DNA of 64,000 nt from Aulostomus chinensis (GCA_037954235.1 JBBMOA010000008.1:365001-429000); one strand, 5' to 3'. Counted from the stretch's first letter, positions 33,712 through 45,544 are shown. A program made the numbers and translations. The notes: generated by a model from the sequence alone, not told the origin.

Positions 33712-33978
33712 TCAGTTAGGAGCATAAACCAATGGTTGTGTGGTTTTTAGTCCAGTCACTGGGTCAGTCATAGCAACTGGAATCGTCAGGTGTGATCTGT
33801 CCAGCTCCCCGTTAGCACTTCTAATTGAGATAGCGCAACGAGACAGCTTTACTTTTGGAGGGAGGTTATTTAGACAGGAGCGTGTTGCTCCAGGGTCGCA
33901 AAGAAACTCTACGTCACTGTATGCTACAGTCAAAATGATCAGAGGTGAACTAGTTTGCCAGTGGTGGTTCAAGGTCAT
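33712..33978 (-). pseudogene. Retroviral aspartic protease remnant
   Basis: A minus-strand frame of 88 codons with the active-site-like stretch FLCDPGATRSCL, followed by a beta-rich sequence and NGELDRSHLTIPV. Retroviral proteases cut the gag-pol polyprotein and act as dimers with one D-S/T-G per subunit. Here the motif reads D-P-G, so the conserved serine or threonine is replaced. It follows the gag nucleocapsid in the expected order, and the rest of pol downstream is deleted. Confidence 0.7.
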
Positions 33979-34063
33979 GTCTTTGTCTGTGTCATTGCTT
34001 CCTCCAAAAGTCGCGTCTGTTCATCCAGGATCTTCTGGTCTGTCTGGGAAATGTCACTGCCGG

Positions 34064-34686
34064 CTAGTCATGCTGACTTACATTGATTTGGATCATGATC
34101 TTCTGAATTGTAATCAGGTTACTGCGTCCGTGGTAAGATCGAGGTTCATGGTCATCTTCATATCTATGTTTTTTCTTTTTACGTGGACAGTCTCTGGCAA
34201 AATGTCCAGGCCGACCACAGTCATAACACACTTCTTCCTGTCTTACATTCTGTTGTCCAAAATTGTCACCTGCCTGATCCCTTCTACGAGGTTCTCCACT
34301 ACCTCTTCCTCGGCCTCTACCTCCACCTCTCTGACTGGGATTAGGCCCTCTCTGTTCAGGACCACGGTAAAAGATTTCTTCAGAACCCAGGAAAACCTGA
34401 AGAGGCTGCTGTTTTGTCTTTTCTTCCTTTGCCTTTTGTTGTTGACCATGAACTCGGATTGTATGACGCAAATGATTGCAGAAAAGTTCTCTTCACATGT
34501 AGGGAGATCAAAGCATGTGGTTTCAACGGTTTGTTTCACCTTTGGGTGTACTGTATTCATGATAGCATGTTTATAGAGCTGCAGTCTGGCAGGGTTATCT
34601 GCAGTCAGACTACTGTTGAGGTATGTCATTATTTGCATCTCGGTCAGTGAATTCCCCCTGCACGTGGTGGAACTGTCCCCCAACAA
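34064..34686 (-). pseudogene. gag remnant with CCHC zinc knuckle
   Basis: Two overlapping minus-strand frames (34243-34686 and 34064-34471) together form a gag C-terminus. The upstream frame carries helical capsid-like sequence (LTADNPARLQLYKHAIMNTV). The downstream frame has an RG-rich stretch (RGGGRGRGRGSGEPRRR) and the zinc knuckle CYDCGRPGHFARDC (C-x2-C-x4-H-x4-C), then a lysine-rich tail. This knuckle binds viral RNA during packaging. The frames are offset by one shift, and the gag N-terminus is not recognisable. The order gag, protease, integrase tail, env, LTR is that of a simple retrovirus. Confidence 0.8.
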
Positions 34687-34864
34687 CAGTTGTTCAGACT
34701 GCTTTAACTGTGAATAACATCGTCTTCATACCTAACCTCTACGGCAAAGGAATACAAGCCAATACACACCGAAAATAACTTTTTTTCACTCACGAAATCC
34801 TCGTTCGCAACGCAATAAACACAATCCAGAATCATGGACCGCAGTTGAGTACAGTGTTGGGGTT

Positions 34865-34884
34865 GGGCCTCACACGGAGTACCA
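34865..34884 (-). promoter_or_regulatory. Possible tRNA primer binding site
   Basis: Minus-strand TGGTACTCCGTGTGAGGCCC lies three bases after the CCCCAACA end of a possible LTR. It has a TGG start and a T-arm-like GGCCCAACCCC continuation. It would prime minus-strand DNA synthesis. The matching tRNA was not determined. Confidence 0.35.
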
Positions 34885-34887
34885 AAA

Positions 34888-35372
34888 TGTTGGGGCTCGT
34901 AAAGGGGGAGAGGATTGGCGATATCTTAAATTAAACTATAAAGAAAATAATCAGTTATTAAATATGATTATTACAATATAATCTATTAACGGGGCACCAC
35001 CCTGGAATCAGGGAACAGCCAATCCTCTGCTATCGACCTCAAAGGTGAACAGGATAAACAAATTGTCGAATTTGCTTGGCCAAATTCAACAGCTATTGAA
35101 TCAATTAAAATTAAACAATTAATTATTTAATTAAAATCAATTACTATCATGTCTATTCAGTCTCAATCAAATAGAAGGTGTGATTCCGAGCACTGACCCA
35201 ATCAAACCAGCAATCAAAGTTCAATCCACACACAATAAAACCGAGGAGTCGAATTGTTGCAAAATATAACACATTTATTATCACAATATTAATTTTACAA
35301 TTAACACAGCAATAATCAATAGGTATATCTTCACAATAATGGACTATTATCTAACATCTACTTCTATCAAGA

Positions 35373-35413
<41 letters not shown>

Positions 35414-36340
35414 CGAGCGAGAGAGAGGGAGGGAGGGTGCGCGGGTCAGGGTAACTGACCCAAAATGGCGGACTAGGACGAATAGAACCAAAATGGCTGC
35501 CCTGACTTCCACTGAGTAGGAAGAGGGGGGGCAGGGAGGCTGCAAAGTCCTAGTCGCATGTGTGGAGATGTGAAAAATGGGAGCAGAGTGGGGGGGGGGG
35601 AGGGAAGATCTAACCTTACTGTAGATTCAGATTAAATGGCGCCGACAAAGACAAAGAGCTCGCTCCCGCTCGCCGTGTGCGTGCGTACAGGTTTCGACCG
35701 AGTCTGGTACGTGCGCTTCCACAGACGAGGTTACAGCTCTGTCGACTTCGTAGACGGCCACCAATCATGAACTCAGCTCAGTTGTGGAGACCAAACAGTG
35801 ATAACTCCTGATGATCAGAGCTGAGGGCCCAGCGGCCCGTCTGATACAACAGAGTTAACACAGCACAACGACACAGTGACAGTGACACAGTGATGAGAGC
35901 TCGGCGGCTCTTCACTTGCAGCGTTTACTGTCACACTCTTGACTACGATCTCTTCCCAGACACATTGATGCCTTACTATCCTTGCTCCGCTCCGAGGCGG
36001 AGATGGAGATGGCGCTTGCAGAGGGTCCGTTCCTTGGCTCGGATACGCGCCTCCGCGGTCGACCGGGTCGGGGAATTGTCCTGAGCAACACGTCCCGACA
36101 AAACTTGCGTCCTTCTGCAGGGTAGAGGAGATCAGCGGGTGCGGGCTGTCTACTTTGGATCCAAAACAAAGTCAAAAAAAAAAAAAAAGGGATGCGCGGA
36201 TTCTCCGTGTTAGGAGATGAGGAGAACCGCGGTCACGTGACTGAATTGAAAGTGAAAGTCTGTGGACTGGACTCGTCCTGCGAGTTGTACACTGCTGCTC
36301 CACGAACAAGAGAGAGGAGAAAAGGGAGACGTGGTGGTTG
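34888..36340 (-). other. Possible long LTR, GC- and CpG-rich in its upstream half
   Basis: On the minus strand this sequence ends in CGAGCCCCAACA just before the possible primer site. It holds an AATAAATGTGTTATATTTTG poly(A)-signal-like stretch near 35275, as an R region would. The part 35640-36110 is GC-rich with many CpGs, and the upstream end was not found. It does not match the 417-bp LTR at 31343-31759. It is either the 5' LTR of a second, unrelated retroelement or a promoter-like host region. A (GT)n(GA)n tract lies inside at 35372-35430. Confidence 0.35.
35372..35430. repeat. (GT)n(GA)n microsatellite
   Basis: About 13 GT repeats followed by GAGAGA and GCGAGCGAGAGAGAGG. Confidence 0.94.
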
Positions 36341-36439
36341 CTCTCTTTCGGCAAACGCTACTTGGTGAAGTTAGCGTACCTTGGAAAAAGCGAAGCTTTT
36401 CGGCAGTACGTCTTGTTTTATAGGTCCACCGCTGATGAT

Positions 36440-37930
36440 GACGTAGTGGGGACCCCCTGGGCTCTCAGCCAATCCCTGCAAACAGGCCCCAGTGGGGACC
36501 ATGCAGGCTTTTTGCGGGCACTGTGGGCTAGGGCCAGCCCAGACCAAACTCTAACAGGTCCAGTGAAGGTTTGCCCACATGGAACCCAAAGGTCTTGGCT
36601 CTCTGTGGGCTACCTGAAACCAGCCCACCATACTGCTTTACCTACAGAAAGCCCATGCTGGCCCAGTGCGGGCTTGCCCACATGGGGCCCAAAGGACTTT
36701 TGCACCTGTGGGCCCACGCTTATTTTTTATTGGCAGCCCATGTCTTTTCCCTCACTTTTTTTGGAGGGAATTTCAGAAAAGGCGCAGAGAAAAGACATCG
36801 GCTGGGCTCCTGATTTTCTGGTGATATTCATAGATTTATTGTCATTAATTTTATTAGTTCAATAGGGTGAGTGGGTCACTGGAAATTTCTAAGACATTTC
36901 TCAGTTATATTCTCTCTAAACCATGAATTTTAACTTTTTAATTTGAACTGTTTTTAGCAGGATGTTAGCTAAGTTGGTACAGCAAGCTAGCTTTCCTCTC
37001 TCAAAACTGCTCCCAACATTAGTTGTTCATGGCGCGCCCTCGGGGCGGGTCCCGTGTGGTTCAGTCAATGAACGGTTCCGTGAGGGATTTTTTTGTGCCT
37101 GCGCTAAAGCAGCAGCCCACAGGGATAAAGATGCGCGCCTGTCTGTCTTTGTCTTTGTGTGTGTGTGTGTGTCTGCCTCTGTATCCGCGGACGCACACAT
37201 CACAGTAGTAATGTGTGTGGATGCAGCAACTATGAATGTTGTGTTGTAGGCGCGGAGTGGCTATCGGGACGGCCCGGAAAATTTCCCGGTCGGCCGGCCG
37301 ACTGATTAGCTCAAGAGGCAGCTGTATGACGTTCATAAGTGGCCCATTGAGTTACAAACTATTATAAAACAGAGATACTACCGTGCAATCATCTGATTTA
37401 TTCGACTACTACACAATATAAGCAAAGATATTCTATTTATCTAACCGTCTTTGATATAAGATTCACCTTCATAACCGATCAAATGTATTTAAAAAATTCT
37501 AATTTTGTAATGTACCAGTTAAGTACAAATAAAGTTTGGTACAAAAAAGAACTCAAGTGTGTTATGTGTGTGTGTGTTTATTGAATCATGCGTTTTTGAC
37601 ACAAGCGAGAATCAGTGAGTGCATCCATTTTAGATGTGTGAAACTCGTGTATTTATATATGTATGATTAGCAGGGTAATTACCTGCAATATCAGTGTGGG
37701 CTAAATGAGGGCCTAGTGAAGGCTAAATAAGGGCTGTCCACTGGGGGCCATCGCAGGGCCAGTGCAGGTCTCCCATGGGTTTAGTTAGGGCTGCCATTGC
37801 AGGGCCAGCACTAAGGGGCCAGCGTATTGCCAATGAGCAAAGTCTTACAGGCCCGGTGCGGGCTGCCCACACTGGGCCCACAAAGGCCCAGTGTGGGCCT
37901 GCTTGCTGGGATGAGTAGTGGGTTTCCCCC
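36440..37930. repeat. GCCCA-rich repeat block, possibly a DNA transposon
   Basis: Both ends consist of degenerate, locally repeated GGGCC/GCCCA words, such as CCAGTGCGGGCTTGCCCACA near 36665 and CCCAGTGTGGGCCTGCTTGC near 37890. Their orientation is roughly inverse between the two ends. The middle (36900-37670) is ordinary sequence with a short GT run at 37157-37171. This is the look of a transposon with long, internally repetitive inverted ends, but exact termini and target duplications were not found. Confidence 0.4.
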
Positions 37931-38329
37931 TTTGAAGAGGATTGCCACACCTCAACCTGGTGGCTGGCGGGAAAGTTTTTATTAGTCTTTGTCCTGTCCC
38001 ATCTCCACGTGGAACAGAGGGAGGAAGAAAATGATATTCGTCAGCACATGGGCTCTGAATCCCAACAACAGTATCTTCTCAAAAAATGAAAGAAACAAGG
38101 TGAAAATACTCTGCTTTGTTCACTCTTTTCTCTCTCATTCTCGAGTAGTCCGTCTGCTGTCGGTAGTTCTGCTCTTGCTCTCATTATTCTCCTTCTCCAC
38201 TGCAGGGGCCGCTGTAGTTACCTGACCGGCACTTATTAAAGGAGCACTAACACAACTAATGACACGTCTCTCATCTAGGTTACATACAGCAAGTGGATTG
38301 TAACAAGTACCTCTGCATGAAGAGAGCAG
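37931..38329. other. Non-coding, no feature recognised
   Basis: No recognisable gene between the GCCCA-rich block and the Ty3-like remnant. Confidence 0.5.
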
Positions 38330-40410
38330 GATGCTCACCACATTCATCACTCCATTCGGAAGATATGCCTTCCGCCGCCTCTCTTTCAGAATAACAATGA
38401 CTCCGGAAATTTTTCAGAGAAAGATGACCTGACTCTGATCAGCCTGGAAGGAACGGAGATCTTCATGAGCGACATCTTGATTCATGCTGAGACTGAAAAG
38501 CAACACGACCGACACTTAGTGGAAGTGTTGATGGTCATCAAGGCGGCACAGCTCAAGCTTAACAAAGCAAAGTGCAAATTCAGACAATGACAGGTTAATT
38601 TCCTAGGCCATGTAATTGACATGACAGGGGTCAGGGCTGACCAAAGCAAGATGACGGGAATAGAGAACTTCCCACATCCACAAAATGTAACAGAACTCAA
38701 ATGATTCCTAGGGATGGTAAATTATTTCGCCAAGTTCATCCCAGAGCTGTCAACAGTGGCCCATCCACCGTATGAGCTACTGAAAGGAGACACAGAGTGG
38801 ACATGGGTTCCTTTACAGTCTGAAGCATTCAGGAATCTATACGTACCTTCTATGACACCAACAAGGCCCCCCATTGTGTCAGCAGACACCAGCAGCTACC
38901 GGCTGGGGGATGTGGAAAGAGCTGGAAACCCATGGCCTACTGCTCCAGATGATTAGGCAATGTGGAGAAAAGGTACAAGCAGATCGCGAAGGAGTGCTTT
39001 GCCAGTGTTCAGGCCTGTGAATGGTTCAACAAGTACCTATATAGACTGGACAGCCTTAGACTGGTGACAGATCACATACCACGAGTTGCCCTTATGAACG
39101 GAAGGATCTGAACTGCGTCCTGATCAGGTCCAGAGACTGCTGACGAGACCCATGCATTTCAATGCTACTGCCAAGCACGCACCTGGCACGACATTAGCAG
39201 TAGCAGATGCACTATCTCGGGGACCAGAGCAATTTCAGGGGGTTAGGGTTTGTCATGAAGAAGTGGCAGAACACATTGAGGCTGTCATGGGCCAGGTCCC
39301 ATCCACACCACACCGGATGGAAGAGCGAAGACAGCACACAGCAAATGATAGGTAGCTGCAGGCGGTCATGGAGTTAATTGGGAGTGGGTGGCCTGAGGTG
39401 GTGGAGGCAGACAAAGACTTCTTCAAGTGAGAGGAGAACTCTTCGAGATAGAGGGTTTAGTTACAAGAGGCCAACGCATCATTATGCCCCCTGAAATGAG
39501 GGAAGTAATACGAAGGATAATTCACAATGGGCACCAAGGCCTAGAAAATTGCAGGGAAAGAGCTTACCATCTGGTATGGTGGCCTGGAGTAACTGATGAG
39601 ATAACTAAAACAGTACAGCAGTGTGCATTCTGCAGAGAGAACAAAAACACTCAGAGAAAGCCATTAGTGCCCAGTGGGCTTCCATTCAGGCCATGGCGGA
39701 AAATTGGTATAGATCTGTGTGAGTATTAGAAGCACAGCTACTTTGTAGTGTCCGATTATTATTCCAGGTATCTGGAAGTTTTGTATCTGCCTACACCTAC
39801 CCACCAGGTTGTAACTAAGCTTAAAGCCACATTTGCATATTTTGGTATCCCCAAGGTGATAGGGAGTGATAATGGGGCCCAGCTAGTTTCAGCAGAGATG
39901 AGGGTGTTTCGTGAGGAATATGATTTTGTTCGTGTCACATCCAGCCCTCACTACCCTCAGAGTAATGAACAGGCAGAGAGGGTAGTTCAGATAGCTAAAT
40001 CTATACAGAGACAGGAGGACCCTCTCCTGGCCTTGATGATATACAGAGCCACATCCACCTCTTTGAAAGGAGTCAGCCCAGTGGAACTGTTGATGGGCAG
40101 GAAAATTAGGACCACTTTGCCCTGTTTGCAGGACAATCTGAGATGTAACTGGCCCAGCAAGGACAGGATTAGACAGGCTGACACTGCAGCTAAGCAGCGG
40201 CAAGACTATTTTTACAACCGCAGAAATGGAGTGAAGATCCTACCATCCCTTAGCCTGGGGGACCCTGTGCTAACAAAGTTGGATGGGCAGAAACAACGGA
40301 CAATGTCTGCTGTTGTTCAATGCTCTAGCTTCATTCCACGGTCCTATATTGTAGAGACAGCACAGGGTGAGTGCTACAGGAGGAACAGGCGCCCCCTGCA
40401 ATCCACACCT
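38330..40410 (+). pseudogene. Ty3/Gypsy-type pol remnant (reverse transcriptase, RNase H, integrase)
   Basis: Plus-strand fragments follow the Ty3 pol order. Reverse transcriptase palm sequence (TPFGRYAFRRL) starts near 38340. The active-site region reads IFMSDILIHAE, with serine in place of the first catalytic aspartate. VNFLGHVIDMTGVR and FLGMVNYFAKFIPELS follow. The RNase H part includes LVTDH near 39065. The integrase has an HHCC-type zinc region (HNGHQGLENCRERAYH, then CAFC), the core motifs DYYSRYLEV, GSDNGAQL and SNEQAERVVQ, and a C-terminal stretch with LGDPVLTKLDG. Stops at about 38588, 38701, 38953, 39353 and 39727, plus frameshifts, kill it. The integrase core from 39748 to 40400 is open. 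The 5' gag-protease part and LTRs are missing, and the 3' end is cut by a family A repeat. Confidence 0.9.
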
Positions 40411-40680
40411 GTCACCAGTCCATGGCAGGGCCAACACATAGAGACAGACAACCATTGGCTCTCCCAGCCACGCCTACGGTCAAGTTAGAGTTTGGATTAA
40501 CCTGGTCCCCTCTTGATGTCTTTGGACTGTGGAGGAAGCTGGAGTACCAGAGAGAACCCAGCAGGAACAGGGAGAACATGGAGACTCACCCAGAAAGACC
40601 CCGTGCTGCAGCCGGGGCTCCACCCACAACCTTCTTGCTGGGGGGGCCACAGTGAGGACCACTGCTCCACTGGGCCGCCC
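40411..40680 (+). repeat. Dispersed repeat family A, copy 4 (partial)
   Basis: It starts at GTCACCAGTCCATGGCAGGG and lacks about 50 bp of the left end present in copy 1. It abuts the end of the Ty3-like integrase and interrupts that element. Confidence 0.88.
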
Positions 40681-42228
40681 GCTACCCCAGCAGTTAGACC
40701 AAAAGCAGGGGTTAATGTGCAATTCCCTCTTCTCGATTAAGGTCCAGATGACACCATCTGAACAGTGGGCCCTCTTCGCAGTGAAGGTGGCACGGAACAA
40801 GACAGAAGGGGGCCAGTCTAGCAATTCTTCACAAGGGGACTCGTTATTCTCAGCAGACAATCAGGTGTATAGACAAATACAATCGGTCGTGACAGAGGTC
40901 CAACCATCATCCCAGGTAGATGGAAACTGGTGCCTTTTATACCCGCTTGACAATGTTCCCCCATAGCCCCTACCAAGGGCAGGGGACTCCCTCTCTCAAC
41001 AGAAAGCTTTCTTAGCTCCTGACACCACATCAACCACCCCCAGAAATTAACATTCTAAAATTTACATATGATTTATTATTACAGTTCATTAAAAATTGGC
41101 AAAACCCTCAATATAATAAATTTGTATTATTAACCATAGCGACAACACCCCCTCTCAATTTTGACTGTGGTCTCTCCCGGAACGTTTATATGGTGATCGT
41201 TCCCGCCCGGACTCGTTTGGACACGGACTCCTGGAGGACACAACAGAAAGGTAAGTGGCACTATTGAACACTGGCACACTAGTGCACTCTACCCCACGGA
41301 GCTTTGGCACCACGAAACCTCCTTTTGCTGCGCGATGCCTTCAATCCTCATCGTCGCATCGCTCTCTCTCGATAGGTGGAGCGACGCCGGCGCAGCCGCA
41401 TCCGCCCGAGGACCACCGCCACCAATGCACGGTTAAATAATTACTGAAATAAATACGCAAAATCAATAAATAGAGATGCCATTATCTGAATAGGTAACCA
41501 CGTGCGAATCCGCTTTGTAACTTCACTGTGCAACTTCAATAAAGTGCTGATCTCAAAGTGCAAGCGCCGTTATTAAAGTGATGTGCTAATTGTGAAATCC
41601 TGTTAAAAACAACCCCGGTGCAACCTTTATACATTACTGCCGTAACGAAGGGCTCTTTGTTGTAAACCAGAACTTATTTTTATTCCAGGACAACCAGTGG
41701 TGTGCAGTCCCATCCCCAACACACTCAGTCTCATACCTTTCCCTCTGCCATCCCTGCTACCCTTCCTTCTTTTGCTCATTCCTTCACTCCCTGTCCACTG
41801 CAAGCTCTGTTCCAGTCTCTCAGACCACTGCACCTCAGTGGTAAATTAATCCACGTGAACTGAAAGTCACATGAGTAAGATTCTGAAGAGTCAAAATGAG
41901 TAAACCAGGATGCTCAATAAATAGCAACTTTTGTCTTCATTAGCTCAAGGTAATATTTCTATTTTTGATGGCCTTTTTTAAAATATGTCATTCATTCATC
42001 CCTTTGAAAATATGACCGAAAGTAAAATTGACAATAACAGAGGCCGCTTGCAGTTTCTCATTCAGTCTACCACAGGCAGAGAACACCAACTGGTGAAGAG
42101 CTGAAAGTATGTGGCACCGGCAAGGGGCTATGAGAAAAGTAAAGAAATTACTCAAAGAAAACTTTGCAAATGAATATTAGATCTCATGTGCTTATTTGGA
42201 AAAAGCTCTTTCTTGGCCTCAAATCAAA
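40681..42228. other. Unassigned region
   Basis: The part 40741-40970 may continue the interrupted retroelement, but no motif was found. At 41160-41430 the sequence is CpG-rich with a donor-like AACAGAAAGGTAAGTGG and acceptor-like CTCTCTCGATAGGTGG, which could be a host exon or promoter. No protein family was recognised. The right end borders the L2-type LINE. Confidence 0.35.
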
Positions 42229-45200
42229 TCAGAGGATTCTCAACTGTTTCAGGACTGTGCCATGTTCCTCAGGAGGTGCTGCACGACTGTGGAGGAAATG
42301 GAGTATATGGAGGAGCTGGTGTTTAGGTCCAAACACAATGACCTCAGTTTGATCTGAATTTAGCAGGAAGAACTTAGAGGACATCCAGGATTTCATGTCT
42401 TCCAGGCAGTCTTGCAGATGAGTAAGCTGGCTTGTGTCGTCTGGCTCCATCGACCAGTAAAGTTGTGTGTCATCTGCATAACAGTGGAAGTTGATCGAGT
42501 GCTTCTGGATTATGTCACCTAATGGGAGCATGTAAAGAGTGAAGAGAATCGGTCCTAAAACTGAACCCTGTGGTCCACCATATGTAACTCTGCTGTACTC
42601 TGAATAGTCCTTATTAACATTAACAAACTGAAACCTGTCAGATAAGTAGGACTTAAACCATTTTAGGGTGGGTCCTTAATCCCAGTTTCATGGTCTAGTC
42701 TCTGTAGCAGGATGCTGTGGTCGATGGTGTCAAATGCAGCACTGAGGTCCAAAAAGACAGAGACAAGACCTCTGTCTGAAGCTGTAAGAAGATCAGTAGA
42801 GACTCTGACCAGTGCTGGTTCAGTGCTATGGTGTTCCTGAATCCAGACTGGAAGGCTTCAAAGAGCTCGTTGCTGTGCAGATGTTCATGTAGCTGCTCCA
42901 GGACAACCTTCTCAAGGATCTTGGAGATGTAGGGGAGGTTGGATATCAGCCTATAGTTGGCTAACACATCTGGGTCAAGAGAAGGTTTTTAAGTAAAGGG
43001 TTGATGACAGCCACCTTAAAGGCCTGTGGCTCATAACCTGTGACTAAGGAAAGATTAATTTGATTTAATATAGAAGTGTTGACTAGAGGGAAGGCATCCT
43101 TAAGGAGGCTTGTTGGGATGGGATCCAGCAGACAAGTGGCTGACTTGGAGGAACCGACTGCAGAAGTTAATTGACAGGTCGATGGGGGAGAAGCTGTCCA
43201 AGTATGCACCAAGTCTGGGAGGTGCTTCTATGGGGACTGTAGTCTGTCCTCCATTACTGGCAATCTTTGTTCTGATGTTCACATTCTTTTCAGTGAAGAA
43301 AGAATAGGAAGTCGTTACTGCTGAGAGTTGGGGGTGACAGGACCAGGCTCAGACACAGGACACAGACGCAGGGTTCATGGCAAGGGATTTTATTGTATGA
43401 TGCTCTGAGCAGAGAAATCAAAGGGCTTTGAAAATTAAACTAATCTACTCAGAGCTATGAAACAGATACAAAATGAAAATCGCTCCAATCAAGGAGGAAA
43501 GCACACAAGCTAGCAAATATTATCAATAAATGAAAATCACTCCAACTGTGGAGGAAAAAAAGACAGAATGAAGGAAACTCAAAAGCACTCCTGAAAACTG
43601 GAGGCCAAGGACTATGAAAGTTAACCAACAAAAAAAAAAAATCACTCCAAGCAGAGGATAGAAAAAGAGCTGTAAAGGAAACTACTAAATCTGGACGAAG
43701 GTAGAAAACTTACAACCAAAAACTCTCTCAGAGGGATGCAAACAGAAAACAACAGGCACGGCTGCATAACTTGATCAAGGCTGTGGCAAGGGCTTTGAAT
43801 CTCTGGCTTGGGTGAACGCACGAGGACGAAACACACTGGCAGCAGACAAGGGGAGACAAAGACTATTTAAACACAAGGTAAGGGGACACAGGTGGAAACA
43901 ATCAGGGCGGAGCAGACAATCAGACTGGCAGAGGAGGAAGGGCAAGTGACCTGAAACGAGAGTAGAGTCAATATTTCACAGTAAGACAGGAAGTGACAAG
44001 ACAAATAACCACCACCTCACTGCGGTGTGACAGGGGGATGCATGGCTCAACAGCACTATGGTTCTTGGTGAGCCTGCCCACGGTGCTGAAGAGGAACCTG
44101 GGGTTGTTCTTATTCTTTTCTCTCAGGGACGAGTAGTAAGCGCTTCTGGCATTACGGAGTTCTTTTTATATATTAATAAACTCTCCTTCCAGGCTTGGCG
44201 GACTTCCTCGTGCTGGCTGGAATGTGTCTTCCTTTCCAGTTGTCTGGTCTTCTGTTTTAAGGCACGCAGCTCTGGGCTGTACCAGGGAACTATTCTTTTC
44301 TGGTTGATAACCTTCTTCTTCAGGGGAGCTACGGCATCAAGTGTCCCAAGGAGTGCTGCTGCAGTGCTGTCCACAAGATAGTCCACCTGGGTGGGGGTGG
44401 AATCAGCATAACTGCCCATTATATCACTACAAGATGTGGCAGCAAGCTCTGCTGGAATAAGCTCCTAAATCTAGAAACAGCAGTGTCAGATAGACATCTA
44501 CTGAAGCGGGACTTTTTCCCAGGTAGGATATAATTTGTTAAAGTAAATTCAAATGTAATTAAGGAGTGATCAGACAAGACGGGGTTCTGAGGAAGAACTA
44601 TGATGCGGTCAGCTTCTATTCCATCAGTGAGCACTAAATCAAGGATGTGATTAAAAGTGTGAGTGGGTTTGTTTACCCTCTGACAGAAGCCAACAGAATC
44701 AAGAAGCGACTTAAACGCAGTGGCCACAGAATCATCATTGACGTCCACATGGATGTTAAAGTCACCCACTAGAATGACTTTGTCTGAGTTCAATGCCAAG
44801 TTAGACAGAAAGTCAGGGAGTTCTTCTAAGAACTCAGAATAAGGTGCAGGAGGACGGTACACCACAGCAAGTAAGAGTGGTTTCTCTGCTTTCCAGTCTG
44901 GGAGGGAGAAGCTGACAGTCAGGCTCTCAAATGAGTTAATGAACAATTAGGTGGAGGGTTAATGAGCAAATTTGACTGATAGATTGCAGCTCCTCCTCCT
45001 CCTCTGCCAGTGGTGCGAGGTACATGGTAGTGAATGTAACCAGGAGGGCAAGATTCATTTAAACTAACACACTCATCTTGCTGCACCCAGGTTTCAGTGA
45101 GTGCTAATACACCAATCTGATAATTAGTAATTAAATCGTTCACTAGGAGAGACTTGGATGCAAGAGATGGAATATTAAGCAAACCACATTTAATAGTTTT

Positions 45201-45335
45201 ACTGGGTTGGTTTGCTGGAGCAGTTGTTTTAATTTTAACTAAGTTGCTATAAGTTCCTCCTCCAGATTTGGGTGCAGGCTTATACAGCCTCGGGGCAGAC
45301 ACAGTTTCTATAGGCTGGGTGGGTGACAACACCAA
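42229..45335 (-). pseudogene. L2-type ORF2 (endonuclease and reverse transcriptase), broken and 3'-truncated
   Basis: Endonuclease motifs appear in order on the minus strand: LLNIPSLASKS, LTETWVQQDE, TGRGGGGAAIY, VVYRPPAPYSEFL, LVGDFNIHVDVND and LSDHSLITFEF. The linker KTRQLERKTHSSQHEEVRQ follows, then reverse transcriptase pieces: ISNLPYISKILEKVV, FQSGFR and the active-site box FHCYADDTQLYW with both aspartates kept. The catalytic aspartate region of motif A is frameshifted (LSLSFWTSVLHLTPS). Stops and shifts occur near 44940, 44420, 43100, 42965 and 42690. Removing the solo LTR and one CCCCC copy joins EPCIPQ to LSAVTTSYSFFTEK without a shift. The protein is a relative of the one at 25055-28264 but from a different L2 lineage that also had an ORF1. 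Confidence 0.88.
43335..44032 (-). mobile_element. Solo LTR inserted in the L2-type LINE
   Basis: A 698-bp element reading TGTCACACCGCAG to GGTCCTGTCA on the minus strand, so it has TG...CA ends. A TTTAAATAG TATA-like box lies near 43870 and an AATAAA signal (minus) at 43388-43393. GGGGG flanks it on both sides (43330-43334 and 44033-44037), a 5-bp duplication as made by Ty3-type integrases. No internal retroelement genes are present. Excision of the element plus one GGGGG restores the LINE frame exactly, confirming both boundaries. Confidence 0.82.
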
Positions 45336-45544
45336 GGAACCAGCAGAGGGCGTGCTAACCTGCAGCTCTGCCTGCTGGTCTGAACTCTGGGTGCTTGTCA
45401 GGGATTAGTATTGCTAACAAACTGGCCTCTGTTCCTAGATAAGAGAGATGCACCATCCAAAGTAGGATGGACGCCATCTCTCCCAATCAGACCAGGCTTT
45501 CCCCAGAAGGAGCTCCAATTGTCTATGTAAGCCATGTTGTTATC

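Noticed and set aside
36890..37260. Possible gene around the CpG-containing stretch near 37030
   Set aside because: The frame of 95 codons spans a GT microsatellite and has no recognisable domain; it lies inside a repeat block.
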